Notes: a model not told the origin generated them from the sequence alone. A stretch of DNA of 9,889 bases from Desulfuromonadales bacterium (GCA_014860175.1 JACZKF010000167.1:1-9889), one strand, 5' to 3'. Shown: positions 1 through 7,627, numbered from the stretch's first letter. A program made the numbers and translations.

Positions 1-1303
1 ACCTGGAGGAGACTTACGAGGACCTTGAATTTGAACGCCGCTCCTTCAACGAACTGAAGAGCCGCCTCAAATCGAAGCGGGTGGGGCAGACCGGCTACAT
101 CTTCTGCCTCGACCGGCAGGGGAAGCTCACCTTGCACCCCAACGCCGAAGGGGAGAACATCCTCCCCTCGCAAGACGCCTTCGGCAACGCCTTCATCCAG
201 GAGATGGTGGAACACAAGGATGGCTGGATCCGCTACCCCTGGAAGGCGCCGGGGGAGCGCGAAGCGCGGATGAAGCTGGTGCGCTACCGCTATTTTCAGC
301 CCTGGGACTGGATCGTGGCGGTCAGCGCCTATGAGGAAGAGTTCTACCACGAGGCCAATCAGATCAAATGGCGGATCATCACCAGCATTCTGTTGCTGCC
401 GCTGGTGGTCGGCATGGTGGCGGTGATTCTGGTCTTCGTCGCCTCCCGCATTCTGACCGAACCGATCCTGCACATGCTCGAAACTATCCGCAAGGTCAAG
501 CAGGGGCGCCTGGATGTGCAGATGCAGGTCGAGGGGACCGATGAACTCGGTGAACTGGCCGGCGCCTTCAACCGGATGATCGGCATTATCCGGCGCAATC
601 AGGAGATGGAAGCGACTCTGGCCCAGCACGGAAAGATGGCTTCGCTAGGGGTCCTCTCCTCGGGGGTGGCGCACGAGATCAACAACCCCTTGGGCGTCAT
701 CCTCGGCTACGCCAGCTATCTGGAGGGGAAAGTTGCTGTCGACGACCCGATTCACCGCTACATCCACGAGATCAAGCGCGAGAGCAAGCGCTGCAAGAAG
801 ATCGTCCAGGATCTGCTCTCCTATGCCCGCACCCCCAAGCCGACCCTGGAGAGCACCCATATCAACGAACTGCTCGGGCAAATCGTCGACTTTGCCGCCA
901 ATCACACCGACATGCACCACGTCAGCATCCGGCGCGACTTCGCCCCCGATCTCCCCCCCATCGAGGTCGATGGCGACCAGATGCGGCAGGTGGCGATCAA
1001 TCTTATCCTCAATGCCGGAGCGGCACTGGCCAACGGCGGCAAACTGACGGTGCGCACCTCCCTGGCCGACGATGGCTTCATCGATGTCGCCTTTGCCGAC
1101 AACGGCGCCGGCATCCCGGAAGAGAACCTGGAGAAGATCTTCGAGCCGTTCTTCACCACCAAGCCTCGCGGCACCGGCCTGGGGCTGGCGATCACCCGGC
1201 AAATTGTCGAACAGCACCACGGCCGCATCCTGCTGGAGAGTGACCTGGGGAAAGGGACGACAATCACCATCCGTCTGCCGCTACAACGGGAGGAATGGAG
1301 CAC

Positions 1304-1328
<25 letters not shown>
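1..1328 (+). CDS. Cache-domain sensor histidine kinase (5' end outside window)
   Basis: Membrane-bound sensor kinase that should autophosphorylate on His and pass the phosphate to the response regulator encoded next. The frame is open to the window edge, so the N-terminus, including the first membrane segment, is missing; 441 residues are visible. In order they show: the end of a periplasmic Cache domain (GQTGYIFCLDRQGKLTLHP, then a WIRYPW/YFQPWDWIVAVSAY segment typical of Cache_2-like folds); a transmembrane helix (about nt 370-450); a HAMP linker; a HisKA dimerisation helix with the phosphoacceptor His in VAHEINNPLG (nt 672-674); and an HATPase domain with the N box (NLILNAGAAL), G1 box (DNGAGIP), F box (FEPFFTTK) and G2 box (GTGLGLA). 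All catalytic boxes are intact. The 3' end overlaps the regulator start, so the two are one operon. Cache domains of this kind often bind small carboxylates (family knowledge); the ligand here is unknown. Confidence 0.93.
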
Positions 1329-2683
<1,355 letters not shown>

Positions 2684-2690
2684 CAGATTC

Positions 2691-2708
2691 TTTTGCACTG
2701 GTGCAAAA
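2691..2708. promoter_or_regulatory. Perfect dyad, candidate activator enhancer site 1
   Basis: TTTTGCACTGGTGCAAAA is a perfect 8+8 inverted repeat around a TG centre, starting 8 bases after the regulator's stop codon. It is centred about 230 bp upstream of the predicted sigma-54 transcription start. It resembles NtrC-type sites (GCAC/TGGTGC core) and shares its half-sites with the dyad at 2813-2830. I read it as a binding site for the Fis-type domain of the neighbouring activator; this is inference. Confidence 0.6.
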
Positions 2709-2753
2709 ACCGCCGGAACTGCGGTTAATTGCGACAAAGTGCCGAAAACTTTG
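2708..2753. repeat. Two small inverted repeats of unknown role
   Basis: AACCGC (2708-2713) pairs with GCGGTT (2721-2726), and CAAAGT (2735-2740) pairs with ACTTTG (2748-2753). Each has six-base arms and a seven-base spacer. The first could be a weak end-of-operon hairpin for the kinase/regulator pair, but no T-run follows it. The second could be an operator. No canonical terminator is visible behind the regulator gene. Confidence 0.3.
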
Positions 2754-2812
2754 ACTTATTTCTACATCTCGGACAATTTAACCCATTCCCAGTGGGTGCC
2801 TGTGGTTACTTT

Positions 2813-2830
2813 TTTCGCATAAATGCAAAA
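2813..2830. promoter_or_regulatory. Imperfect dyad, candidate activator enhancer site 2
   Basis: TTTCGCATAAATGCAAAA has the same layout as the dyad at 2691-2708: seven-base arms, a four-base spacer, and one arm mismatch (TTTCGCA against TTTTGCA). The two centres are 122 bp apart. This one lies about 108 bp upstream of the predicted start point, a usual distance for sigma-54 enhancer sites. A weak IHF-like match (2863-2875) lies between it and the promoter. Confidence 0.5.
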
Positions 2831-2902
2831 ATCTTCCTCCAACCGGGCCCACCCCGGGGCGCTATCACCTCGTAATAAAACGCTTTTCGATTTTCTTCAA
2901 TT

Positions 2903-2919
2903 TTGGTACGACCATTGCT
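2903..2919 (+). promoter_or_regulatory. Sigma-54 (-24/-12) promoter of the permease gene
   Basis: TTGGTACGACCATTGCT matches the sigma-54 consensus YTGGCACGN4TTGCW at every fixed position except one C-to-T change. The invariant GG (2905-2906) and GC (2917-2918) have the required ten-base separation. This places transcription start near 2930, with a leader of about 90 bases before the permease ATG. T-rich sequence lies directly upstream. Confidence 0.83.
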
Positions 2920-2947
2920 GTACTTAAAGGCAGTTACTCCTTGCTTC

Positions 2948-2987
2948 GGGTGAGGCCCGGCTGTTGAGGGACAGCTCGGCCTCACCC
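2948..2987 (+). other. Strong hairpin in the permease mRNA leader
   Basis: GGGTGAGGCC (2948-2957) pairs with GGCCTCACCC (2978-2987), and inside it GCTGT (2960-2964) pairs with ACAGC (2971-2975). There is a 2x2 internal loop and a six-base apical loop. It lies about 18 bases after the predicted start point and ends 22 bases before the AGGAGG ribosome-binding site. A pyrimidine-rich stretch follows but no T-run, so it is not a standard terminator. It may protect the 5' end or attenuate expression. Confidence 0.55.
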
Positions 2988-3020
2988 CTTCTCTCTCGTC
3001 CCGAACTGCAGGAGGCCACC

Positions 3021-3611
3021 ATGCGTCCCCACAACGCTCCCAGCCTCACTCCTGAAACCCAGCCCCTGCCATCTTCCCTGGGCCTGCTGGTCCTGGGCCT
3101 GACCATGCTCCTGCTGAATCTCAATGGAGCGGGACTCTTCCCCTTGAGCACTCTGGTTCTCGGCCTGGCGATCATGTACGGCGGGGTCGCCCAGGTGCTG
3201 GTCGGCCTCCTCGAGTGGCGCCATGACAACGCCTTCGGCTGCGCGGCCTTCACCTCGCTAGGGCTGTTCTGGCTGTCCAAAATCGCCATGGTCGTCCTCC
3301 CCCGCACCGGTTTCGGCCAGGCGCCCCAGGCTAGCGTGATGGTCACCTACCTGGCCATGTGGGGAGTGTTCACCTTTCTGTTGTTTCTCGTGACTTTCAA
3401 GTTAAACCGGGGGCTGCAATTGATCTTTGGCGCCTTGTCCTCCCATCTGCTGCTGCAGGCGGTCGGCTTTGCCGGCGGTGGGCCGATCTTCCACCTGGTG
3501 GCGGCCGGCATCGGCATCGTCGCTGGAGTGACCGCCATCTACACCGCGGTAACCCAGGGATTCAGTCACGCCTTTACCCGCTCGACGGCCCCCCTCGACG
3601 AGGCACGGTAA
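3021..3611 (+). CDS. satP: Acetate/succinate permease, SatP (GPR1/FUN34/YaaH) family
   Basis: Inner-membrane carrier predicted to take up acetate, and perhaps succinate, with protons. The 196-residue protein is the size of E. coli SatP (188 aa) and resembles it throughout: LGL near residue 20, LLLNLNGAGLF (30-40), YGGVAQVLVGLLEW (53-66), AFTSLGLFWLS (76-86), YLAMWGVFT (110-118) and a last helix ending AGVTAIY. Six hydrophobic segments are visible at about 20-37, 42-62, 75-94, 107-126, 134-150 and 155-177. The ATG at 3021 is chosen because AGGAGG (3010-3015) precedes it by five bases; an upstream in-frame TTG at 2964 has no ribosome-binding site and sits in the leader hairpin. The family signature NPAPLGL reads LPSSLGL here. 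It is a single-gene unit with a sigma-54 promoter, next to a matching activator gene. An acetate-oxidising lifestyle would fit. Confidence 0.92.
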   Translation: MRPHNAPSLTPETQPLPSSLGLLVLGLTMLLLNLNGAGLFPLSTLVLGLAIMYGGVAQVLVGLLEWRHDNAFGCAAFTSLGLFWLSKIAMVVLPRTGFGQAPQASVMVTYLAMWGVFTFLLFLVTFKLNRGLQLIFGALSSHLLLQAVGFAGGGPIFHLVAAGIGIVAGVTAIYTAVTQGFSHAFTRSTAPLDEAR

Positions 3612-3625
3612 GTTTGACCAATATC

Positions 3626-3670
3626 CGGCAGCAAAAAGGCCGCCTCCCACGGGCGGCCTTTTTGCTGCCG
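3626..3670. terminator. Bidirectional terminator, perfect 19-bp stem
   Basis: The arms at 3626-3644 and 3652-3670 are exact reverse complements (19 bases) around a seven-base loop. Because an A-tract and its complementary T-tract lie inside the arms, it should work in both directions, ending the permease transcript from the left and the peroxidase transcript from the right. Confidence 0.9.
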
Positions 3671-3683
3671 TTTACAATCTCTC

Positions 3684-4961
3684 CTACTTCTTCCCCTTCC
3701 CCACCGGCCGATAGCCGTCGCTCAGAGTGCCCATGAAAGCGACCAGCGCCGCTTCCTCTTCCTCACTCAAACCGAGATCGCCAAGCTCATTGATGTTCAG
3801 ATTGGCCCCGACCTCCGGTGCCGGCCAGCAGTTCTGGGGCAGCGCCTCCTCCATGGCCAGCGGCTCCGCGCACTCCTCCTTGATGTCCCGGGTGTTGTAG
3901 AAATGAACGATACCCTGCAGAGAAGTGAAATAGCCGTTGTGTCCGAACGCCTTGACGAACCCCGGCCCGGGGCGCTTGTCCACGTTGCGCAGGGTGGGAA
4001 CCTTATGTTTGCCTTCGGCGCCACTCACCGTGTCGGCCTTGGTCAATCCCAGCTCGGTGAAATAGGACTCCGGCAGCCCGTCGAGGAAGCCGGCCAGACC
4101 GGGATCGACCCAGGCGGCCCCTTCCGGATTGATCGGGGTACCGTCATCAAGGAAGACCGTATCCATGCGGTAAAAAGGGTTGGCCGGATTCTTCGGAAGG
4201 CCCAGGTTGTCATAGGTAAAATCGGTGAAATCGGCGAACCCCCCTCCGGGATGACACTCGGCGCACAGCCCCTGGTTGTTGAAGACGTCCCAGCCAAGCT
4301 GTTCCTGGGGGGTGAATTCCGCCTCTCCGGCCATCACATAGTCGAATTTGGCCGTATAGGGGCTGACTTCGATGGAGCTCTCGTAGGCGGCGATAGCCAC
4401 GGCAAAGTTTTTGTACGATTGCAGATGCCCGTCTGCGGTGTAGGTGACACAGTCGAGGGGGCCGAAGACTTTCTCATACAGGCGGACATAGGGTCCTTTG
4501 GCCACCTTGCCGCAGACCGCCTCTTCACTGGCGTTGTTCTGCTCCACCGGATTGAGGAACGGCCCCATCGCCTGATCGGCCAGCGGTGAGCCGGCGACAT
4601 CTCCGGTCGCCCGCCCATCCCAGAACATGCCACCGACAAACAGCTCTTCGTCGGCATCATAGTGGAAATTGGGGCTGGCGCCGCCATAGGCGGCGGTCGG
4701 AGGCTTGCGGTTGCCGAAACGCTCGCGGACCGCCCCTGGATAGACGCCACCGTCTTGGTTGAAAATCGGTTTCGGACCGGTGAAGCCGACGGTCGCTCCG
4801 TGGCAGTCGGCGCACGACTGCCCGCCGGGGGAAGAGAGGCGCTTGTCGAAGAACAGCTCCTTGCCCAGCTGTTCCTGATCCGTCAGCGGCGCCCCCAGCA
4901 CTATTGCCGGAACCGCAGCCAGAGCCAACAACAGAGTAAAAACCAGCCATGGATGTTTCAT
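3684..4961 (-). CDS. Periplasmic di-haem cytochrome c peroxidase (MauG/CcpA family)
   Basis: Predicted exported c-type cytochrome that reduces hydrogen peroxide with electrons from other cytochromes. Numbering from the ATG at 4961 (425 aa): signal peptide about 1-23 (hydrophobic LVFTLLLALAAVPAIVLG, cleavage near Gly23/Ala24), first haem site CADCH (Cys50, Cys53, His54), second haem site CAECH (Cys233, Cys236, His237). Between them is the family segment around MFWDGRATG (112-120); later comes GHNGYFTSLQGIVHFYNTRD, also typical of the family. Four further cysteines (150, 171 and two in the C-terminal quarter) could form disulfides. The start is set by AGGAGGG seven bases upstream; an earlier in-frame start would spoil the signal peptide. 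It is longer than classical CcpA (about 320-350 aa) because of extra loops. Whether it is a true peroxidase or a MauG-type oxidase cannot be settled from sequence alone. A leader ORF overlaps its start. Confidence 0.93.
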   Translation of the reverse strand: MKHPWLVFTLLLALAAVPAIVLGAPLTDQEQLGKELFFDKRLSSPGGQSCADCHGATVGFTGPKPIFNQDGGVYPGAVRERFGNRKPPTAAYGGASPNFHYDADEELFVGGMFWDGRATGDVAGSPLADQAMGPFLNPVEQNNASEEAVCGKVAKGPYVRLYEKVFGPLDCVTYTADGHLQSYKNFAVAIAAYESSIEVSPYTAKFDYVMAGEAEFTPQEQLGWDVFNNQGLCAECHPGGGFADFTDFTYDNLGLPKNPANPFYRMDTVFLDDGTPINPEGAAWVDPGLAGFLDGLPESYFTELGLTKADTVSGAEGKHKVPTLRNVDKRPGPGFVKAFGHNGYFTSLQGIVHFYNTRDIKEECAEPLAMEEALPQNCWPAPEVGANLNINELGDLGLSEEEEAALVAFMGTLSDGYRPVGKGKK

Positions 4962-5017
4962 TTGATTCCCTCCTGTTTGGGTTGGCATTTCAGCCCCGCC
5001 ACCGATGATCGCCCCAT
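4958..5017 (-). CDS. Putative 19-residue leader peptide upstream of peroxidase
   Basis: Short ORF MGRSSVAGLKCQPKQEGIK preceded by AAAGGAGGTGAC, one of the best ribosome-binding sequences in the window (AGGAGG ends four bases before the ATG). Its TGA overlaps the ATG of the peroxidase gene as ATGA, the classic arrangement for translational coupling. The same frame extends upstream to an ATG at 5059 (33 residues in all), but that start has no ribosome-binding site. The peptide is not hydrophobic and resembles nothing I recognise. It could be a regulatory leader, a coupling device, or an unselected ORF. Confidence 0.42.
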   Translation of the reverse strand: MGRSSVAGLKCQPKQEGIK

Positions 5018-5082
5018 GTCACCTCCTTTCAACGGCGGTGCTCTCCTCATCTGCTTCATGGTGCCAAAACGTGCGCATAATT

Positions 5083-5110
5083 TATTTAACAGTTATTCAT
5101 TTGATTTCAA
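5083..5110 (-). promoter_or_regulatory. Weak sigma-70-like promoter candidate for the peroxidase gene
   Basis: On the minus strand TTGAAA (5105-5110) and TAAATA (5083-5088) are 16 bases apart in the only AT-rich part of the 4962-5210 gap. This would start transcription near 5076, leaving a leader of about 115 bases that contains the short ORF. An FNR-like half-match (TTGAT then ATC, at 5101-5112) overlaps the -35 box. Elsewhere in the gap I see only a small hairpin (5130-5143). Confidence 0.3.
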
Positions 5111-5210
5111 TCTCAACCATCGGATAGGTGGCGGCAATCCGCCTTTTCACCCTCCTTAGACGGCTGACGGAGATCGCGGCGGTTTGGTTTACCGGTGGGT
5201 GGCGAAAGAC

Positions 5211-5238
5211 AAAAAAAAACCGCCGGGATAGCCGGCGG
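5211..5238 (-). terminator. Rho-independent terminator of the efpL gene
   Basis: Read on the minus strand, CCGCCGG and CCGGCGG form a seven-base-pair GC stem with a five-base loop, followed by nine Ts. It lies about 30 bases beyond the stop codon of the EF-P paralogue and separates it from the peroxidase gene, which therefore needs its own promoter. Confidence 0.9.
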
Positions 5239-5267
5239 CGTCTTGGATACGAGAGGGAACGGGAGGG

Positions 5268-5831
5268 TCAGGCGCGAGAGACGAAGCGTCCGTCGCGGGT
5301 GTCGACACGGATCTTTTCTCCGGACTCCAGGTAGCCCGGGACCTGAATTTTCATCCCGGTCTCGAGCAACGCTTCCTTGCTCTGGGCGGTGGCTGTGGCA
5401 TGGCGGATGGCAGGCGCCGTTTCTGTGACCGTCAGTTCGACCACCATCGGCGGATCGATACTCACCACCTGCCCCTGGAACAGGCCGAGTTGCACCTCCG
5501 CCCCCTCCAGCAGGAAGCCTTGCACCGGCTCGAACAGCTCGGCGCCGAGTTCGAACTGTTCATAGGTCTCCAGGTCCATGAACACCCCCTCGTCGCCGGA
5601 GGCATACAGAAACTGCCCCTTGTGCCGCTCGAAATCGGCTTCTTCCAGCTTGTCGCCGGACTTGAAGCTCTTCTCCAGCACCTGGCCGGTGAGCAGGTTG
5701 CGGTATCTGGTTTTCACCAGGGTGTTGCCGCCGCGGGCCGACGGCGACTGGAAGGATACTTCGATCACCAGGCAGGGGGCGTTGTCCAGGCGGATGACCA
5801 GGCCGCGCTTGAGGTCGGCGGTGGAGATCAT
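5268..5831 (-). CDS. efpL: EF-P paralogue, EfpL/YeiP type
   Basis: Three-domain, tRNA-shaped translation factor of 187 residues: N-terminal KOW-like domain (1-65), then two OB-type domains. The loop that reaches the peptidyl-transferase centre reads FQSPSARGGNTL. It has Arg33 where canonical EF-P has its modifiable lysine, and matches the SPTARG loop of E. coli YeiP (EfpL), whose tip residue is also Arg33. The C-terminal ETAPAIRHATATAQSK and VPGYLESGEKIRV segments are also closer to YeiP than to EF-P. It should relieve stalling on proline-rich stretches without beta-lysine modification (family knowledge). The start at 5831 follows AAGGAGA with a ten-base gap; the upstream in-frame extension has no family similarity. 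It is divergent from canonical efp across a 169-bp shared regulatory region. The protein itself contains one Pro-Pro (127-128). Confidence 0.88.
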   Translation of the reverse strand: MISTADLKRGLVIRLDNAPCLVIEVSFQSPSARGGNTLVKTRYRNLLTGQVLEKSFKSGDKLEEADFERHKGQFLYASGDEGVFMDLETYEQFELGAELFEPVQGFLLEGAEVQLGLFQGQVVSIDPPMVVELTVTETAPAIRHATATAQSKEALLETGMKIQVPGYLESGEKIRVDTRDGRFVSRA

Positions 5832-5866
5832 GACGTTTTTTCTCCTTGAAGTAATTATGAGGCCCG

Positions 5867-5896
5867 AATCTAGCACAGCCGCCGCCGGCAAGACAA
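5867..5896 (-). promoter_or_regulatory. Candidate sigma-70 promoter for efpL
   Basis: On the minus strand TTGTCT (5891-5896) and TAGATT (5867-5872) lie 18 bases apart, about 36 bases upstream of the efpL ATG. The -10 box keeps the key T, A, A and T positions, and a TGTGC stretch precedes it. The match is moderate. Confidence 0.4.
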
Positions 5897-5915
5897 TCCA
5901 AGATTCAATTTTCCC

Positions 5916-5945
5916 GTGACAAGGTGGGGAGTTATATGCTCTAAT
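5916..5945 (+). promoter_or_regulatory. Candidate sigma-70 promoter for efp-epmA
   Basis: GTGACA (5916-5921) and TCTAAT (5940-5945) are 18 bases apart, giving a start near 5952 and a leader of about 50 bases. It sits back-to-back with the efpL promoter candidate in the divergent region. Confidence 0.45.
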
Positions 5946-6000
5946 TTGAGACTTGCGGCCGGCAGGTCGCGATGCCACCTACTGAAAGAGAGATCGATAG

Positions 6001-6564
6001 ATGTATTCCTGTGCCGACCTTAAAAAGGGGTTAAAAGTGATGATCGACGGCGAGCCGCACGTGATCGCCCAATTCGACTTCACCAAGCCCGGCAAGGGCC
6101 AGGCCCTTTACAAATGCAAGCTGCGCAACATGATCACCGGTTCGCTCTTCGACCGCACCTACCGCTCGGGGGAGACCTTCGAGCCGGCCAGTCTGGAGGA
6201 CCGCGACATGCAGTTCCTCTACAAGGACGAGAGCGGCTATGTCTTCATGGACCAGAAGAGCTACGAGCAGGTCCACCTGGACGAAGAGACCCTGGGGGAT
6301 GACCGTTTCTTCCTGAAGGACAACATGGAAGTGGATATCCTGATGTTCAACGACCGCGGCATCGGCATCACCCTCCCCAACTTCGTCAATCTCAAAGTGA
6401 TCCAGTCCGACCCCTGGGTGAAAGGGGATACCGCTGCCGGCAACAACAAACCGGCTGTGCTGGAGACCGGCTACGCCCTGCAGGTCCCCTCCTTTGTCGA
6501 AGAGGGGGATCTGATCCAGGTCGATACCCGCACCGGCCAGTACGTCACCCGGGTCAAGGAATAA
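6001..6564 (+). CDS. efp: Elongation factor P
   Basis: Cytoplasmic factor that binds between the ribosomal P and E sites and speeds peptide-bond formation at consecutive prolines. The 187 residues match EF-P over the full length: N-terminal KOW-like domain with the tip loop FTKPGKGQALYK, where Lys32 corresponds to the beta-lysylated Lys34 of E. coli; middle OB domain; C-terminal OB domain ending VDTRTGQYVTRVKE. The PGKGQA loop and the epmA gene 35 bases downstream indicate EpmA/EpmB-type modification rather than rhamnosylation or the short-loop unmodified type. The ribosome-binding site is a modest GAAAGAGAG. Unlike its paralogue it has no Pro-Pro (LPNF where E. coli EF-P has PPNF). It likely forms an operon with epmA. 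Confidence 0.96.
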   Translation: MYSCADLKKGLKVMIDGEPHVIAQFDFTKPGKGQALYKCKLRNMITGSLFDRTYRSGETFEPASLEDRDMQFLYKDESGYVFMDQKSYEQVHLDEETLGDDRFFLKDNMEVDILMFNDRGIGITLPNFVNLKVIQSDPWVKGDTAAGNNKPAVLETGYALQVPSFVEEGDLIQVDTRTGQYVTRVKE

Positions 6565-6571
6565 ACTTCCC

Positions 6572-6590
6572 CTCCCCCCGGGTCGGGGAG
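6572..6590 (+). promoter_or_regulatory. Possible hairpin over the epmA ribosome-binding site
   Basis: CTCCCC (6572-6577) can pair with GGGGAG (6585-6590), which is the likely ribosome-binding site of epmA, around a seven-base loop. If formed, it would hide the site, so epmA translation might depend on ribosomes finishing efp just upstream and would keep the ligase at a lower level than EF-P. Confidence 0.35.
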
Positions 6591-6599
6591 AAGGCGGCC

Positions 6600-7514
6600 A
6601 TGCAGACGATCAACTGGGCCTTGGCCCGGAAACGACCGATTTTGGAGCAAAGAGCCCGGATCTTGCAGGAGATCCGGGCTTTCTTCATCGCCCGCGGCTA
6701 CCTGGAAGTGGAGACGCCGCAGCGCCTCCCCGGCAATGCGCCGGAAACCTACATCGAGCCGATCGCCTCGGAGGGGTGGTTTTTACAGACCTCCCCCGAA
6801 CTGTGCCTGAAGCGCCTGTTGGCGGCCGGCTATCCGCAGCTGTTTCAGATCTCGCACTGCTGGCGTCAAGGCGAGCGGGGGAGTCGGCACCTCCCCGAAT
6901 ACACCATGCTGGAGTGGTATCGGGCCGGAGTCGACTATCACCACCTGATGACCGAATGCGAAGAACTGCTGCGCCATCTGGCCCCGGCCGGCACGCTGCA
7001 GTGGCAGGGGCGCCGCCTCGATCTCTCCCCCCCCTGGGATCGGCTGACCGTGCAGGAGGCCTTCTTGCGCTGGGGAGAGACGACGGTGGCGGCGGCCCTG
7101 GCGAAAGACCGCTTCGATGAACTGCTGGCGGTGCAGATCGAACCTCATCTGGGCTGGCCGAAACCGACGTTCCTCTGTGAATACCCGGCCTCCCTGGCGG
7201 CCCTGGCCCGACGCAAGCCGGACGACCCGGAAGTGGCCGAGCGCTTCGAGCTCTACCTGGCGGGGATGGAACTGGCCAATGCCTTCTCCGAACTAACCGA
7301 TTCCGGCGAGCAGCGCCAGCGTTTCGAGCAGGAGGAACGGCAGCGCCGCTCGGCCGGCAAGCCCCCCTATCCGATGCCGGAGTCCTTCCTCCAGGAACTG
7401 GCCTCCATGCCGCCGGCCGCCGGCATTGCCCTGGGAATCGACCGCCTGGTCATGCTGCTGACCGGAGCGACGACCATCGATGAGGTAGTCGCTTTCACCC
7501 CCGAAATTTTATAA
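6600..7514 (+). CDS. epmA: EF-P (R)-beta-lysine ligase EpmA (PoxA/GenX)
   Basis: Activates (R)-beta-lysine with ATP and attaches it to the tip lysine of EF-P. The 304-residue protein is a class II lysyl-tRNA synthetase catalytic core without the N-terminal anticodon-binding domain, the hallmark of EpmA (E. coli 325 aa). Motif 1 region: ARGYLEVETP (31-40). TSPE (64-67) lies in the amino-acid pocket. Motif 2: CWRQGERGSRHLPEYTMLEWYR (87-108), with Arg89 and Glu92. Motif 3: GIALGIDRLVML (275-286), with Arg282. FELYLAGMELANAFSEL (216-232) is the conserved substrate-binding segment. The ATG at 6600 follows GGGGAG by nine bases. It is directly downstream of efp, its substrate, and upstream of a convergent aminomutase gene able to supply beta-lysine. 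It carries three Pro-Pro sites (144, 255, 271), one of them the strongly stalling PPW. Confidence 0.95.
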   Translation: MQTINWALARKRPILEQRARILQEIRAFFIARGYLEVETPQRLPGNAPETYIEPIASEGWFLQTSPELCLKRLLAAGYPQLFQISHCWRQGERGSRHLPEYTMLEWYRAGVDYHHLMTECEELLRHLAPAGTLQWQGRRLDLSPPWDRLTVQEAFLRWGETTVAAALAKDRFDELLAVQIEPHLGWPKPTFLCEYPASLAALARRKPDDPEVAERFELYLAGMELANAFSELTDSGEQRQRFEQEERQRRSAGKPPYPMPESFLQELASMPPAAGIALGIDRLVMLLTGATTIDEVVAFTPEIL

Positions 7515-7533
7515 AATAATGTTCTAAAAACGC

Positions 7534-7562
7534 TTGATTTTCGTCTGAGTCTCTGGGATACT
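7534..7562 (+). promoter_or_regulatory. Candidate sigma-70 promoter for the small membrane protein gene
   Basis: TTGATT (7534-7539) and GATACT (7557-7562) are 17 bases apart, with a start expected near 7569 and a leader of about 60 bases. No terminator separates epmA from this gene, so read-through from the efp operon is also possible. Confidence 0.4.
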
Positions 7563-7627
7563 TCCACCATCGGATTAATTAGCTCACCCATTTTTCCCCT
7601 TAGGCTGCGACCTGCGAGGAGATAGAG

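Noticed and set aside
2700..2713. GG-N10-GC overlapping the first dyad
   Set aside because: Spacing is right, but the flanking -24 and -12 bases do not fit the consensus (TGGTGC, CCGC).
2929..2944. Second GG...TTGC arrangement just after the sigma-54 promoter
   Set aside because: Spacing is 12 bases instead of ten.
2964..3020. N-terminal extension of the permease from a TTG codon
   Set aside because: No ribosome-binding site, located within the leader hairpin, and not part of the SatP family; the ATG at 3021 has AGGAGG at the right distance.
3903..4589. 228-codon open frame on the plus strand across the peroxidase gene
   Set aside because: It is antisense to a well-supported gene and has no family similarity.
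5052..5067. TTGGCACC...GC on the minus strand, resembling a sigma-54 promoter for the peroxidase
   Set aside because: The GG and GC elements are nine bases apart, not ten, a spacing sigma-54 does not tolerate well, and the -12 box lacks TT before GC.
5099..5152. 17-codon frame starting GTG after AAGGAGG on the minus strand upstream of the peroxidase leader
   Set aside because: The start codon touches the ribosome-binding sequence, leaving no spacing, and it lies upstream of the likely transcription start.
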